Part shown: piece after piece, positions 42,942 through 51,966 of the stretch
Layout of the letters: the number at the start of each line of letters is the position of its first letter
Numbering within the stretch: the stretch's first letter is position 1
Origin: DATBGO01 sp963840095
GTDB taxonomy: Bacteria > Actinomycetota > Actinomycetes > Streptosporangiales > Streptosporangiaceae
Direction: 5' to 3'
Assembly: GCA_963840095.1 (NCBI GenBank)
Contig: CAWIXN010000012.1
Coordinates: forward strand, 372,001 to 436,000
DNA length: 64,000 bases
Position numbers and translations under genes: made by a program
The notes under the pieces: model-generated
What the model was told of the DNA's origin: nothing
The model's database searches: none
Seen by the model: the letters and a program-made list of their open reading frames with translations, nothing else

Positions 42942-43588
42942 GGCTGCTGTTCCGATCCCTCAACGACCCTAGCCAGCAGGTCGAGGACCGTCGCGTCCCA
43001 GGTGGGCAGAGCGTGGCGGGTCTTGAAGCGGACAAGCTCATCGAGCGTTTCCCGGCTCATCTTGATCCAGGCGGAGTTCGGGAAGTGGGCGTCGATGGCC
43101 GCGCGCCAGATGCTAACCGGCAGCCGGTAGGACGTCTCCTTGCTCCACGGCACCTGCTGGACCTGGAGCTTGCCATCGGCGCTGCCGAAGACGGTGCCGC
43201 TGAACAGCAGGAGCAACGGCACCTCGCCCGCCTCCAGCCCGGCGAAGTATCTGGTCGTGCCGATATCGAGGTCGTAAGTGAAGGTCACAGGCAGCTCGAT
43301 GTCGGTGCTGCCGGTGAAGCCTCCAACCATGACCGAAACGGTCGTGAGCTGGAGCGGCTTAAGCGTGTCGGCCCAGCGCTGGGTGTCGCCAAAGAGGTCG
43401 TTCAGCCGCTGCGCCTCCGCGTCGCTGTAGCGCCGCCGGGCGGGCTCGATCCTGATCTGGCAGCGCAGCGCGATCGCATCCACCCGCTGGCCGGTAGTCT
43501 CGCTGATCCGCAGGTTCAGCGTCATCGACGGCACGACAGAGTACCGCTCCGGGCGGGCGCCCGTGCAGTCGAAGACCAGCTCGGCCAT
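42938..43588 (-). CDS. DUF6084-like hydrogenase-locus protein
   Basis: A 216-residue protein beginning MAELVFDCTGARPERYSVVP. It is beta-rich with SMTLNLRISETTGQRVDAIA, RIEPARRRYSDAEAQRLNDL, VTFTYDLDIGTTRYFAGLEA and GEVPLLLLFSGTVFG. I recognise it as the DUF6084 type that accompanies actinobacterial hydrogenases. No catalytic residues or Cys clusters are evident, so a structural or chaperone role is likely. It begins one base after the DUF5947 stop and overlaps the next gene by 4 nt. Confidence 0.82.
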   Translation of the reverse strand: MAELVFDCTGARPERYSVVPSMTLNLRISETTGQRVDAIALRCQIRIEPARRRYSDAEAQRLNDLFGDTQRWADTLKPLQLTTVSVMVGGFTGSTDIELPVTFTYDLDIGTTRYFAGLEAGEVPLLLLFSGTVFGSADGKLQVQQVPWSKETSYRLPVSIWRAAIDAHFPNSAWIKMSRETLDELVRFKTRHALPTWDATVLDLLARVVEGSEQQP

Positions 43589-43589
43589 C

Positions 43590-44381
43590 TCAGCCGTCCC
43601 GGCGGAAGGCACGCGCCCGGGAGCGGACAGTGTCGAGGAACTCGGCGATGCTCGCCCGGGCCTGCGATCCGCCGTCGAAACCGCGCCAGTGCAGGCGCAT
43701 CCGGCCGGCGAGCTCATAGCACGCGTCGATCGGGACCACGAAGCACTCGATACCGGAGTCCCTGCGGCTGATCAGGATCGCCTCGACGTCCGGCTCGACG
43801 GCGCCGAGGAGCGGATGGGCAGCAGCGAGCCGTCGCCAGGCCTGCAGGTCGAGTCGGCACTCGGTGGCCCCGGCCGGGCTGGGGTAGAAGCCGGCCACTT
43901 CGCCCCGCAGCGAGCTGTGCAGGAAGAACGCGAGCCCCACCGGGACCTCGAGCTCGTCCCACTCGGCCGTCGACAGCTGGCTGCCCGGGTCGGCCAGATA
44001 GCGGTCGGGCACCGCCCGGTACCGCCCGCGTCCCGCCTGCTCCCGGGTAAACAGCAGATAGCATGCGCGGCAGGCACAGAGAAGCGTGGCGTGCTCGAGG
44101 TCGGCCACGTGACCGTGCTCGGCCGGGACCGGCGTGGCGCACATCTCGCATATCTCCGTGGCCGCGGCCTGGCCCGGGCCGGGCTGGCCAGCCGCGAACC
44201 CCGGCCCGGCCTGGCCGGCGGCCCCCGCCGTCCCCGCCGTCGCCGAAGTCCCGGCGGTCCCGGCGGTCGTGGCGGTACCGGCGGTACCGGCGGTCGTGGC
44301 GGTCCCGGCGGTCGCGGCCGTCGCGGTCGCCGGAGACCCTGAGCCGCGGACGAACCTGCTGAGGCCGGTGCCCCCAGTCAC
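43590..44381 (-). CDS. DUF5947-like hydrogenase-locus protein with Cys pairs
   Basis: A 263-residue protein. The first 75 residues are Ala/Thr/Gly repeats from 9-bp DNA repeats. A putative metal site CEMC-x22-CRAC follows (ICEMCATPVPAEHGH ... LLCACRACYLLF). The conserved part includes RYRAVPDRYLADPG, VGLAFFLHSSLRGEVAGFYP, SPAGATECRL and RDSGIECFVVPIDACYELAG. This is the DUF5947 family of hydrogenase loci. The Cys pairs suggest iron-sulfur or zinc binding. GTG 44381 overlaps the hhyE stop. Confidence 0.82.
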   Translation of the reverse strand: MTGGTGLSRFVRGSGSPATATAATAGTATTAGTAGTATTAGTAGTSATAGTAGAAGQAGPGFAAGQPGPGQAAATEICEMCATPVPAEHGHVADLEHATLLCACRACYLLFTREQAGRGRYRAVPDRYLADPGSQLSTAEWDELEVPVGLAFFLHSSLRGEVAGFYPSPAGATECRLDLQAWRRLAAAHPLLGAVEPDVEAILISRRDSGIECFVVPIDACYELAGRMRLHWRGFDGGSQARASIAEFLDTVRSRARAFRRDG

Positions 44382-45292
44382 GTTCGCACCACTTCCGGCA
44401 CGGCCACGCGCACGCCCTGGCTGTCGGCCAGCAACGGCAGCGGGTCGAGGTGCAGGACCGCGTCGTCCAGACCGCGGCCCGCCAGGCGCACGTTGTAGCG
44501 TGTCTCGCAGGCCGGGCAGGTCAGCAGCTCGCGTTCGAGGAGCCCGTCGGCCAGTGAGGCTCCGCAGGCCGCGCAGGCGTCGCGGTAGGCGTATAGCGTG
44601 CCGCGGACCGCGCAGACCAGTACCGCCACGCCGCCGGCCAAGGCGGCGACCGGCCGGGCGCTCGGCGGCCCGATGTTGGGCAGGCTGACCCAGCTGACGT
44701 CCCCGCCGCCGGGCTGGCCAGGACCGTCTACGCTCTCCGCACCGCCCGCGGCCGGATCGCGCAGCTCGCCGGGCGGTCGCTGACCGATCTGCAGCAGTGC
44801 TGGCGCGGGCGCCTGGGTCACCCCCTCCACGACCACCTCGGCCACCTCAGGCGCCGCGTCCCGGACCGCGCCGGTGATGGCGAGCTGGACGGTGACGGTT
44901 GATGACGGGCAGCCATGGCAGCTGCCCTCCAGCCGGAGACGCGCCACGCCGTCGCGCACGCCGAGATACTCGACCCCGCCGGCGTGCGAACCGAGGTACG
45001 GCCTGACCTGGTCCAGGGCCCGCTGGATCCGGGCGTCTACGTCAAGCGGGTGCAGGTCGTGCAGCAGCAGCAGGCTCTCCACCAGCGGATCGGCGGCCAG
45101 CTTCGCCAGCATCGCCGCACCGTCAGGGCCCGCCTGCTGCAGCGTCGCCACGATCCGCCCGAGACCGTCCCCGTAGAGTCCGACCAGCAGGCTGATCAGC
45201 TCCTCGGCAGCTGGCGCGGCGCCGCCGCCGGCGGACCTCAGCCCGGCGAGCAGTTCCTCGACTCGTTCCCCGACATCTCGCACGCCGGTCAA
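44378..45292 (-). CDS. hhyE: Hydrogenase-associated NifU/Rieske-like iron-sulfur protein
   Basis: A protein of about 304 residues. The middle is a NifU C-terminal domain with C125-x2-C128 in LEGSCHGCPSSTVTVQ, preceded by a helical region. The C-terminal domain has the Rieske-like layout but four Cys (C240-x2-C243 and C259-x2-C262) in place of the Cys-His pairs. The gene lies directly after hhyL, as HhyE does in Mycobacterium smegmatis, where it is proposed to pass electrons from the hydrogenase to the quinone pool. The start is uncertain: TTG 45292 has GGAGG upstream, and GTG 45283 is an alternative. A start at 45442 would add low-complexity sequence. Confidence 0.85.
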   Translation of the reverse strand: MTGVRDVGERVEELLAGLRSAGGGAAPAAEELISLLVGLYGDGLGRIVATLQQAGPDGAAMLAKLAADPLVESLLLLHDLHPLDVDARIQRALDQVRPYLGSHAGGVEYLGVRDGVARLRLEGSCHGCPSSTVTVQLAITGAVRDAAPEVAEVVVEGVTQAPAPALLQIGQRPPGELRDPAAGGAESVDGPGQPGGGDVSWVSLPNIGPPSARPVAALAGGVAVLVCAVRGTLYAYRDACAACGASLADGLLERELLTCPACETRYNVRLAGRGLDDAVLHLDPLPLLADSQGVRVAVPEVVRT

Positions 45293-45460
45293 TGCGGTTC
45301 GCCTCCGTCTGCCAGGGGGTTTCCGGGCTTCCCGCCCGGCCGGGGGGAAGACCGGACGGGAAGCCGGGCCGGATTGCCGGGCCTGGCCTCGGGAGCGCCC
45401 GAGGCGGCCCGATCCGGACGGGAAGGCCGGGCCGCCCTGCACAGGGCTGCCCGGGAGCGG

Positions 45461-47245
45461 TCAGGTGGCCAAGGTGACGGTCATCGGCGAGTGCACCTTG
45501 TCGAGTACCTTGCCGTTGCCCAGGTACATGTGCACGCCGCAGGGCAGGCAGGGATCGAAGCTGCGCACGGCGCGCATGATGTCGATTCCCTTGAACCGCT
45601 CCGGCGGGTTCTCCTCGAAGATCGGCGTGTTCTGCACCGCGTCCTCATACGGCCCCGGGGTCCCGAAGCTGTCCCTGACACTGGCGTTCCAGGGGGTCGG
45701 CGGGTACGGGTGGTAATTGGCGATCTTACCCTCGCGGATCACCATGTGATGCGAGAGGACACCGCGGACAGCTTCGGTGAACCCGCAGCTGTTCGCCTCG
45801 TCGGGAACCGTGAACGGCTCCCAGGTCTTGGTGTTCCCCGCGCGGATCTCCGCGAGTGCCTTCTCGGTGAAGTGCAGGGCGCAGGCCGCCGAGTAGGCCT
45901 GGAAGTAGGTGCGCGCCCGGTCCCGCTCGATGGCGTTCGACAGCGGGCGGCCCTGCTTGTCCACCGGGATCTTCCATTCAAACGTGGTCTCCGGCCTGCT
46001 TACAGTCCTGGGCAGGTTGATCAGCACGCTGTTGCCCGTGGACTTCACGTAGCCGAAGTCGACCAGGCCGCCGAGCGCGGTCGCCCACAGCCGGGCAATC
46101 GGACCGCCGCCGGTGTCGGCCGCGAGGTGGTTGGTGCCGTCGAACCATCTCGGCGACATCACCCAGCTGTACTTGCTGCCGAAGTCGCGCTTGGCCGGCC
46201 GCGGGATCGTGTGCTGGTTCCACGGGTGCCGGCGGTCGACCGGGTTGCCCAGCGGATCGCGGGTCACGAACATCGGCTGGTCTTCCCAGTCCTCGTAATA
46301 AGAGCTGCCGAGCAGGATGCGGATGCCCAGGTTGATCTCGACCAGGTCGTTGGTGAGCAGCTGGCCGTCGCGGATGACGCCGGGGCTGACGAACATCTTC
46401 CGGCCCCAGTTGGTCATGTTCTCGTACCTGAAGTCGCAGTGCTCCGGGTCGTTGAGACTGCCCCAGCAGACCAGGTCGGCGCGACGGCGGCCGACTTCCT
46501 CGTAGCCGGGCAGCGCGTCGTAGAAGAAGTCGAACAGGTCGTCATGCATCGGGACGACGCGCTTCATGAACTCCACGTAGCGCATCAGCCTGGTCAGGTA
46601 GTCGGTGAAAAGCTGCACCGTCGCCGTCGTGCCGACACCGCCGGGGTAGAGCGTCGAAGGGTGCACGTGGCGCCCCTCCATCAGGCAGAACATCTCCCGG
46701 GTCGACCGGCTGACCTGCAGTGCCTCGCGGTAGAACTCGCCTTCCAGCGGGTTGAGCGAGCGCATGATGTCGCCGATGTAGCGGTAGCCGTGCTCGGCCG
46801 CGTGTGGCGCCTCGGTGCGGTTGGCCAGCTCGAGCACGCCGGGATTGGTCTCGGCCACCATCCGCTCGCAGAAGTCCACTCCGACCAGGTTCTCCTGGAA
46901 GATGTTGTGGTCGAACATGTACTCAGCGGACTCGCCCAGGTTGATGATCCACTCGCCGAGGTGCGGAGGCTGCACGCCGTAGGCCATGTTCTGGTTGTAG
47001 ACCGAGCAGGTGGCGTGGTTGTCGCCGCAGATACCGCAGATGCGGCTGGTGATGAAGTGGGCGTCCCGCGGGTCCTTGCCCTTCATGAAGATGCTGTAGC
47101 CGCGGAAGATCGACGACGTGCTGTGGCACTCGACGACCTGCTTCTGCTTAAAGTCGATCTTGGTGTAAATCCCCAGGCTGCCCACGATCCGGGTGATCGG
47201 GTCCCAGGCCATCTCCACTACGCCGGTGTTATCGACCGTCGTCAT
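45461..47245 (-). CDS. hhyL: Group 1h [NiFe] hydrogenase large subunit
   Basis: A 594-residue catalytic subunit. The nickel ligands are in SRICGICGDNHATC (C70, C73) and DPCLPCGVH (C566, C569). Cleavage after H572 by the maturation protease would remove 22 residues. DPCLPCGVHMYLGNGKVL, the L1 motif with DNHATC and the overall length mark the actinobacterial group 1h (formerly group 5) enzymes. These oxidise H2 at atmospheric levels in the presence of O2. AGGAGGGG precedes the ATG. It follows hhyS by 51 nt. Confidence 0.96.
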   Translation of the reverse strand: MTTVDNTGVVEMAWDPITRIVGSLGIYTKIDFKQKQVVECHSTSSIFRGYSIFMKGKDPRDAHFITSRICGICGDNHATCSVYNQNMAYGVQPPHLGEWIINLGESAEYMFDHNIFQENLVGVDFCERMVAETNPGVLELANRTEAPHAAEHGYRYIGDIMRSLNPLEGEFYREALQVSRSTREMFCLMEGRHVHPSTLYPGGVGTTATVQLFTDYLTRLMRYVEFMKRVVPMHDDLFDFFYDALPGYEEVGRRRADLVCWGSLNDPEHCDFRYENMTNWGRKMFVSPGVIRDGQLLTNDLVEINLGIRILLGSSYYEDWEDQPMFVTRDPLGNPVDRRHPWNQHTIPRPAKRDFGSKYSWVMSPRWFDGTNHLAADTGGGPIARLWATALGGLVDFGYVKSTGNSVLINLPRTVSRPETTFEWKIPVDKQGRPLSNAIERDRARTYFQAYSAACALHFTEKALAEIRAGNTKTWEPFTVPDEANSCGFTEAVRGVLSHHMVIREGKIANYHPYPPTPWNASVRDSFGTPGPYEDAVQNTPIFEENPPERFKGIDIMRAVRSFDPCLPCGVHMYLGNGKVLDKVHSPMTVTLAT

Positions 47246-47296
47246 GACTTACCCCTCCTGCGTTGATGCGGGGCGCGGCGCCAGCGCCGGCCGATA

Positions 47297-48373
<1,077 letters not shown>

Positions 48374-48830
48374 CTCGGGGCCACCTCCTCGCTTCCGGAT
48401 CGGCTTGCGCAGGATGCGCGTGGACTCGCAGAAGAGTGCCCTGACGGCGACTGGCCGTGATGGACGCCGCGGCTGACAGCGCGGCGACTACCGAGCGCTG
48501 TAACGGCCCGCCGGAGTGATCCTCGTTTCGCGCTGCTGCGCCAGTACGGAACATCAAGACCAGCCTCGTGTGGGTGATGCCCAGGTGCGGCCATGGTAGA
48601 GCAGTCACCGGTCGGCTACAAGACTAAAGAGTCAGAAGACCGGACAGAAATGTCCGTCTCTTGACCTGCGCAAACGGACTGATTGGCAGGCCATGGCCCA
48701 TTTGAGGTACTGAACTGACCGGCCATCCGTGACTTCTCGTCACGCAGAGGGTTCCCGATTGCCCCCCGATCCACGTACCCTGGCTGGAGCCCGCCGCGTC
48801 GTGCCGGGGTCACGGGTGAGGGAGAGATTG
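48374..48830. promoter_or_regulatory. Divergent control region of the hydrogenase locus
   Basis: 457 nt between hhyS (leftward) and the XRE regulator (rightward). It contains ACAGCGC-N12-GCGCTGT at 48476-48501, GACT-AAAG-AGTC at 48622-48633 and the perfect CGGACAGAAATGTCCG at 48641-48656. A TTGACC at 48661 lacks a good -10 partner. No gene is seen inside. Confidence 0.6.
48641..48656. promoter_or_regulatory. 16-bp palindrome, candidate hydrogenase operator
   Basis: CGGACA and TGTCCG are perfect inverted halves around GAAA. The site is 175 nt before the XRE gene and 268 nt before hhyS, suiting a shared regulator. Confidence 0.5.
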
Positions 48831-49676
48831 GTGGCTGAGCCCCTCTACGGTCCTGCGACGGACCCTATTGAGGTCGTGCCGGTCGTCGTGCTCTCGCAGA
48901 TCTTCCCGGCGCGGCCGTCGTCCATTCCGGATATCCGCGACTTCGTCCGCCGCTGCCTGGCCGAGTCCCCGCTCAACGAAGAAGGCACCAGGGAAGTCGG
49001 CGAGACGGTATTCCGCGCGCTGCTCGATGCCGCGGGGCCGACCGGGTCGATCCAGGTAGCGTTCCGCATCTTCCCTGAGCACGTCGAGGTGGACGTGCTG
49101 CACTCCGACACCCAGCTGACGCCGTTCCCGGCCCGGCCCCAGGCCGTCGGCGGGGCCGGCCAGGCAGGCAGCGGGGCAGTTCAGCCAGCCCAGGCGGCAG
49201 CTCAGGGCGGGAGCGGCTCCAGCCAGGCAGGTAGCGGAGTGGGCCAGCCGGGCAGCGGAGTGGGCCAGCCGGGCAGCGGATTCGGCCAGCCGGGCAGCGG
49301 ATTCGGCCAGCCGGGCAGCGGACTGGGCCAGCCAGGCAGCGGCCAGCAGACGTCGCCCACTGCCGCGTCCGGGGCCCCGGACTCCGCTCAGCAGTTCCTC
49401 GCTCAGGCTCCCGGCCAGCAGTCCCCAGCTCAGCAGGTTCCCGCCCCCGCTACGGGGCAGGTGTCCGACCCGTCAGGCGGCGGTGAACTGCCGGGAACGT
49501 TCGCCGACTGGATGGCGACCGCACTACGCCGGGAGGGCATGACGCAGGAGGCGGCAGCAAAGCAGCTCGGCGTGTCGGTCAAGACCGTCAGCCGCTGGGT
49601 CGGCGGCGCCACCGAGCCCAGGATGCGCGACTTGCGGCGGATCCAGGAGGTTTTTGGTGAGGTACCGCTCCCCTAG
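48831..49676 (+). CDS. XRE-type helix-turn-helix protein of the hydrogenase locus
   Basis: A 281-residue protein. An N-terminal domain (1-100) has IEVVPVVVLSQIFPARPSSI and FVRRCLAESPLNEEGTREVG. A long Gly/Gln/Ser/Pro linker built from 21-bp repeats follows. The C-terminal helix-turn-helix is WMATALRREGMTQEAAAKQL then GVSVKTVSRWVGGATEPRMR. It is divergent from the structural genes and first in the maturation operon, so it is the best candidate regulator. GTG 48831 has GAGGGAGAG five bases upstream. The N-terminal domain could sense a signal. Confidence 0.82.
   Translation: MAEPLYGPATDPIEVVPVVVLSQIFPARPSSIPDIRDFVRRCLAESPLNEEGTREVGETVFRALLDAAGPTGSIQVAFRIFPEHVEVDVLHSDTQLTPFPARPQAVGGAGQAGSGAVQPAQAAAQGGSGSSQAGSGVGQPGSGVGQPGSGFGQPGSGFGQPGSGLGQPGSGQQTSPTAASGAPDSAQQFLAQAPGQQSPAQQVPAPATGQVSDPSGGGELPGTFADWMATALRREGMTQEAAAKQLGVSVKTVSRWVGGATEPRMRDLRRIQEVFGEVPLP
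49235..49338. repeat. 21-bp in-frame repeat in the regulator linker
   Basis: Five copies of CAGCCGGGCAGCGGATTCGG (21-bp period) encode Gly-Gln-Pro-Gly-Ser-Gly-Phe/Val repeats joining the two domains of the XRE protein. Confidence 0.95.
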
Positions 49677-49758
49677 CGAGCTGCTCCTGTTACGCCCCCG
49701 GCGACCGTTAAGCCAAAACTGTCTTGCCAGATCGCTGGACGTCCCCCCACATGTGTCC

Positions 49759-49764
49759 TACGGT
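49759..49764 (+). promoter_or_regulatory. -10 box of a probable leaderless transcript of the maturation operon
   Basis: TACGGT lies six bases before the YceI ATG at 49771 and no ribosome site is seen. It may provide a second promoter for the maturation genes. Confidence 0.4.
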
Positions 49765-49770
49765 TCTCCC

Positions 49771-50346
49771 ATGGCGCTAGAAGCAGGACGCCACCTGTTC
49801 GGCACCGAGCGTGGCCGGATCGTCTTAAGGACATTCCGCGACGGCCTGGCGTCCCAGGCCGGCCACGATCTGATGATCGAGATAGGCAGGTGGTCGGGCG
49901 AGCTCACGGTGGCCCACACCCTCGACCCGGCAGATCTTGAGGTGCGGATCGAGATAGGCTCGCTCATCGTCAGGCAAGGCACCGGCGGGCTCAAGCCGCT
50001 CACCGACCGGGACCGCCGGGAGATCGCGGTCACCGCGCGCCGCGTGCTGGCCGCCGATCGGTATCCCGAGGCGGCCTTTTCCGCGACCAAGTTCGAGTCT
50101 GACGCCGACGGCGGCGGGGTGATCAGCGGCAGCCTGACGCTGGCGTCGGTGACCCGGCCGCTGCAGCTGCAGGTGAGCGAGGTCGGTCCGGGTCTCTACC
50201 TGGCGACCACCTCAGTGGTCCAGTCTGACTACGGGATCAAGCCCTATAGCGCGTTCTTCGGAGCGCTCCGGGTGCGGGACGCCGTTGATGTCGAGATCGA
50301 CATCAACCTCCAGGACGGGGCCGCCGGACCCGAGGCGCAGGCATGA
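49771..50346 (+). CDS. YceI-family protein
   Basis: A 191-residue lipocalin-like YceI protein. Markers are FRDGLASQAGHDLMIEIGRW, VRIEIGSLIVRQGTG, RYPEAAFSATKFES and VVQSDYGIKPYSAFFGALRV. YceI proteins bind isoprenoid lipids such as quinone-like chains. Here there is no signal peptide, so it would work in the cytoplasm, possibly near the quinone end of the hydrogenase chain. An in-frame ATG at 49654 overlaps the regulator gene and is rejected. Its stop overlaps the SIS1 start (ATGA). Confidence 0.87.
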   Translation: MALEAGRHLFGTERGRIVLRTFRDGLASQAGHDLMIEIGRWSGELTVAHTLDPADLEVRIEIGSLIVRQGTGGLKPLTDRDRREIAVTARRVLAADRYPEAAFSATKFESDADGGGVISGSLTLASVTRPLQLQVSEVGPGLYLATTSVVQSDYGIKPYSAFFGALRVRDAVDVEIDINLQDGAAGPEAQA

Positions 50347-50987
50347 CCGCCCGGGCCGAGCAGGCCCGTTCCGGGCGCGGGCAGCCTGACGACACGGTAA
50401 CGGCCGCGTTCGAACTGCGCACCGGCCCGATGCTGGAATTCACCGCGCAGGCGGCAGCGGTCGTCGCGGCCAGCCATGCGATGGCGGTCCGCTTCCATCA
50501 GGGCGGCAAGCTGCTGGTGTTCGGCAGCGGCGCCGCCAGCACCGATGCCCAGCACGTCGCGGTGGAATTCGTGCACCCGGTCATCGTCGGGAAGCGGGCG
50601 CTCCCGGCAATCTCGCTGACCTCGGATGTGGCCACCTTGACCGGCGTGGCCGAGCGGGAGGGCATCGCCGCGATCTTCGCCCACCAGTTGCGGATCCTCG
50701 GCGGGCCTGCGGACATCGCGCTCGGCATCTCCGCCGACGGCAACAGCCCGGCCGTGCTGGCCGGCCTGCTGGCCGCCCGCGAACTGGGGATGCTGACCGT
50801 CGCCCTGGTGGGTGGCGCAGGCGGCGCCATCGCCGCGAGCCCGGCCGTCGATCACCTGCTCGCCACGACCGCGGCGGACCCGCGGCTGGTCAAGGAGATG
50901 CACGTGACCACCTACCACGTGCTCTGGGAACTCGTGCACATATTCTTCGAGCAGCCTAGTGTCCTTTCCCCGGGGGTGGTCGCGTGA
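50343..50987 (+). CDS. SIS-domain protein 1, GmhA-like
   Basis: A 214-residue SIS protein similar to phosphoheptose isomerase GmhA. By comparison with the E. coli enzyme it keeps metal ligands H71 and E75 (DAQHVAVEF) and H192. It has Lys184 where Gln is expected, and its phosphate loop is SADGNS instead of STSGNS. The first loop reads FGSGAAS, not FGNGGSA. It overlaps its neighbours by 4 nt on both sides and lies directly before the HypC-like gene. It should not be a normal GmhA by itself. Confidence 0.88.
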   Translation: MTARAEQARSGRGQPDDTVTAAFELRTGPMLEFTAQAAAVVAASHAMAVRFHQGGKLLVFGSGAASTDAQHVAVEFVHPVIVGKRALPAISLTSDVATLTGVAEREGIAAIFAHQLRILGGPADIALGISADGNSPAVLAGLLAARELGMLTVALVGGAGGAIAASPAVDHLLATTAADPRLVKEMHVTTYHVLWELVHIFFEQPSVLSPGVVA

Positions 50988-51271
50988 GTACGGACCCGGC
51001 CGCTGCGCCCCGCGCGCCCGCCGGGGCGCAGCACCAGGACACCCGGGGCCAGGACACCCCGGGCCGTGACGCACAATGCGCTGACGAGGTGTGCATCACC
51101 TGCTCGGACACCGCCATGGCCGTGACCGTGCTGCGACTGCTCGACGATGGGCTCGCGGTGGTGGACACCGGGGCGGGCCAGGAAGAGGTCAGCGTCGCAC
51201 TGGTGTCGGCCGGCCCTGGTGACACGATTCTCGTGCATGCCGGGGAGGCGATCGGGGTGGTCGGGCGATGA
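50984..51271 (+). CDS. Atypical HypC-like protein
   Basis: A 95-residue protein whose second half (VTVLRLLDDGLAVVDTGAGQ, VSVALVSAGPGDTILVHAGE, AIGVVG) matches the beta-barrel of HypC/HupF chaperones. It lacks the N-terminal MCLGIP whose Cys2 is essential in HypC. Instead a 30-residue polar tail precedes C32-x4-C37-x2-C40. GTG 50984 overlaps SIS1, and its stop overlaps the SIS2 start. A normal hypC follows later, so this is a specialised paralogue. Confidence 0.82.
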   Translation: MSTDPAAAPRAPAGAQHQDTRGQDTPGRDAQCADEVCITCSDTAMAVTVLRLLDDGLAVVDTGAGQEEVSVALVSAGPGDTILVHAGEAIGVVGR

Positions 51272-51966
51272 CCAGCCGGCCGGGGCAGGCGAGCAACGCC
51301 GGGTCGAGGGCGCACGAGTCGCTCTACCCGTTCCTGTACTCCGGCCCGACCGACCTGGCCGGCGTGCTGGACGAGGCGCGCAGGTCAACGGTGGCTAAGG
51401 CCGCCGAGATCATGGAACTGCGCCACGTGATCAGCGCGCGCGACGGCGCCAGGCTGATGGCAGCCGCCACGGCCGCCGCGGAGCGGTTCGCCGCGGGCGG
51501 ACGGCTGCTGGCGTTCGGCAATGGCGGCAGCGCCACTGACGCACAGCAGCTTGTCGCCACGTTCACCGACCCGGGCGGCACGGCGCGGCCGCTTCCCGCG
51601 CTCGGGCTGGCCAGCGATCCGTCGGTGCTCACCGCGCTGGCTAACGACGTCGGCGTCGAAGTCGTGTTTGCCCGGCAGATCGCCGCCTTCGGCCGCCCGG
51701 GCGACATCGCGGTCGGGATGTCCACCAGCGGCAATTCGGAGAACCTGCTGCGCGCGTTCGACGAGGCGAGCAGGCGCGGGCTGCTGACCGTGGGTATCGC
51801 GGGCTACGACGGCGGCAAGCTGGCGGAGCTGGACAATCTTGACTACCTGTTCGTCGCGCCCTCGTCGTCGGTCCACCGGATCCAGGAAGCCCAGACCACC
51901 ATTTACCACGTTCTGTGGGAGCTCACGGTCGCCGAGCTCGGCCGACAGGAGAGGAGCCGACGATGA
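51268..51966 (+). CDS. SIS-domain protein 2, GmhA-like
   Basis: A 232-residue SIS protein. The phosphate loops are intact: FGNGGSATDAQ (residues 83-93) and STSGNS (152-157). Catalytic Q206 and H214 are present in RIQEAQTTIYHVLWEL. The two other GmhA metal ligands are lost: Q94 and T98 stand where His and Glu should be. It is complementary to SIS1, encoded one gene before. It overlaps the HypC-like gene and the maturation protease gene by 4 nt each. Partnership with SIS1 is an inference. Confidence 0.88.
   Translation: MTSRPGQASNAGSRAHESLYPFLYSGPTDLAGVLDEARRSTVAKAAEIMELRHVISARDGARLMAAATAAAERFAAGGRLLAFGNGGSATDAQQLVATFTDPGGTARPLPALGLASDPSVLTALANDVGVEVVFARQIAAFGRPGDIAVGMSTSGNSENLLRAFDEASRRGLLTVGIAGYDGGKLAELDNLDYLFVAPSSSVHRIQEAQTTIYHVLWELTVAELGRQERSRR

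Noticed and set aside
41442..43130. Long plus-strand frames opposite the hydrogenase accessory genes
   Set aside because: They mirror the minus-strand genes as expected from high third-position GC; the minus-strand products have start signals, coupling and family similarity.
44915..47266. A 783-codon plus-strand frame opposite hhyL and hhyE
   Set aside because: It is the antisense of hydrogenase genes with exact catalytic motifs on the minus strand; the plus product has no recognisable domain.
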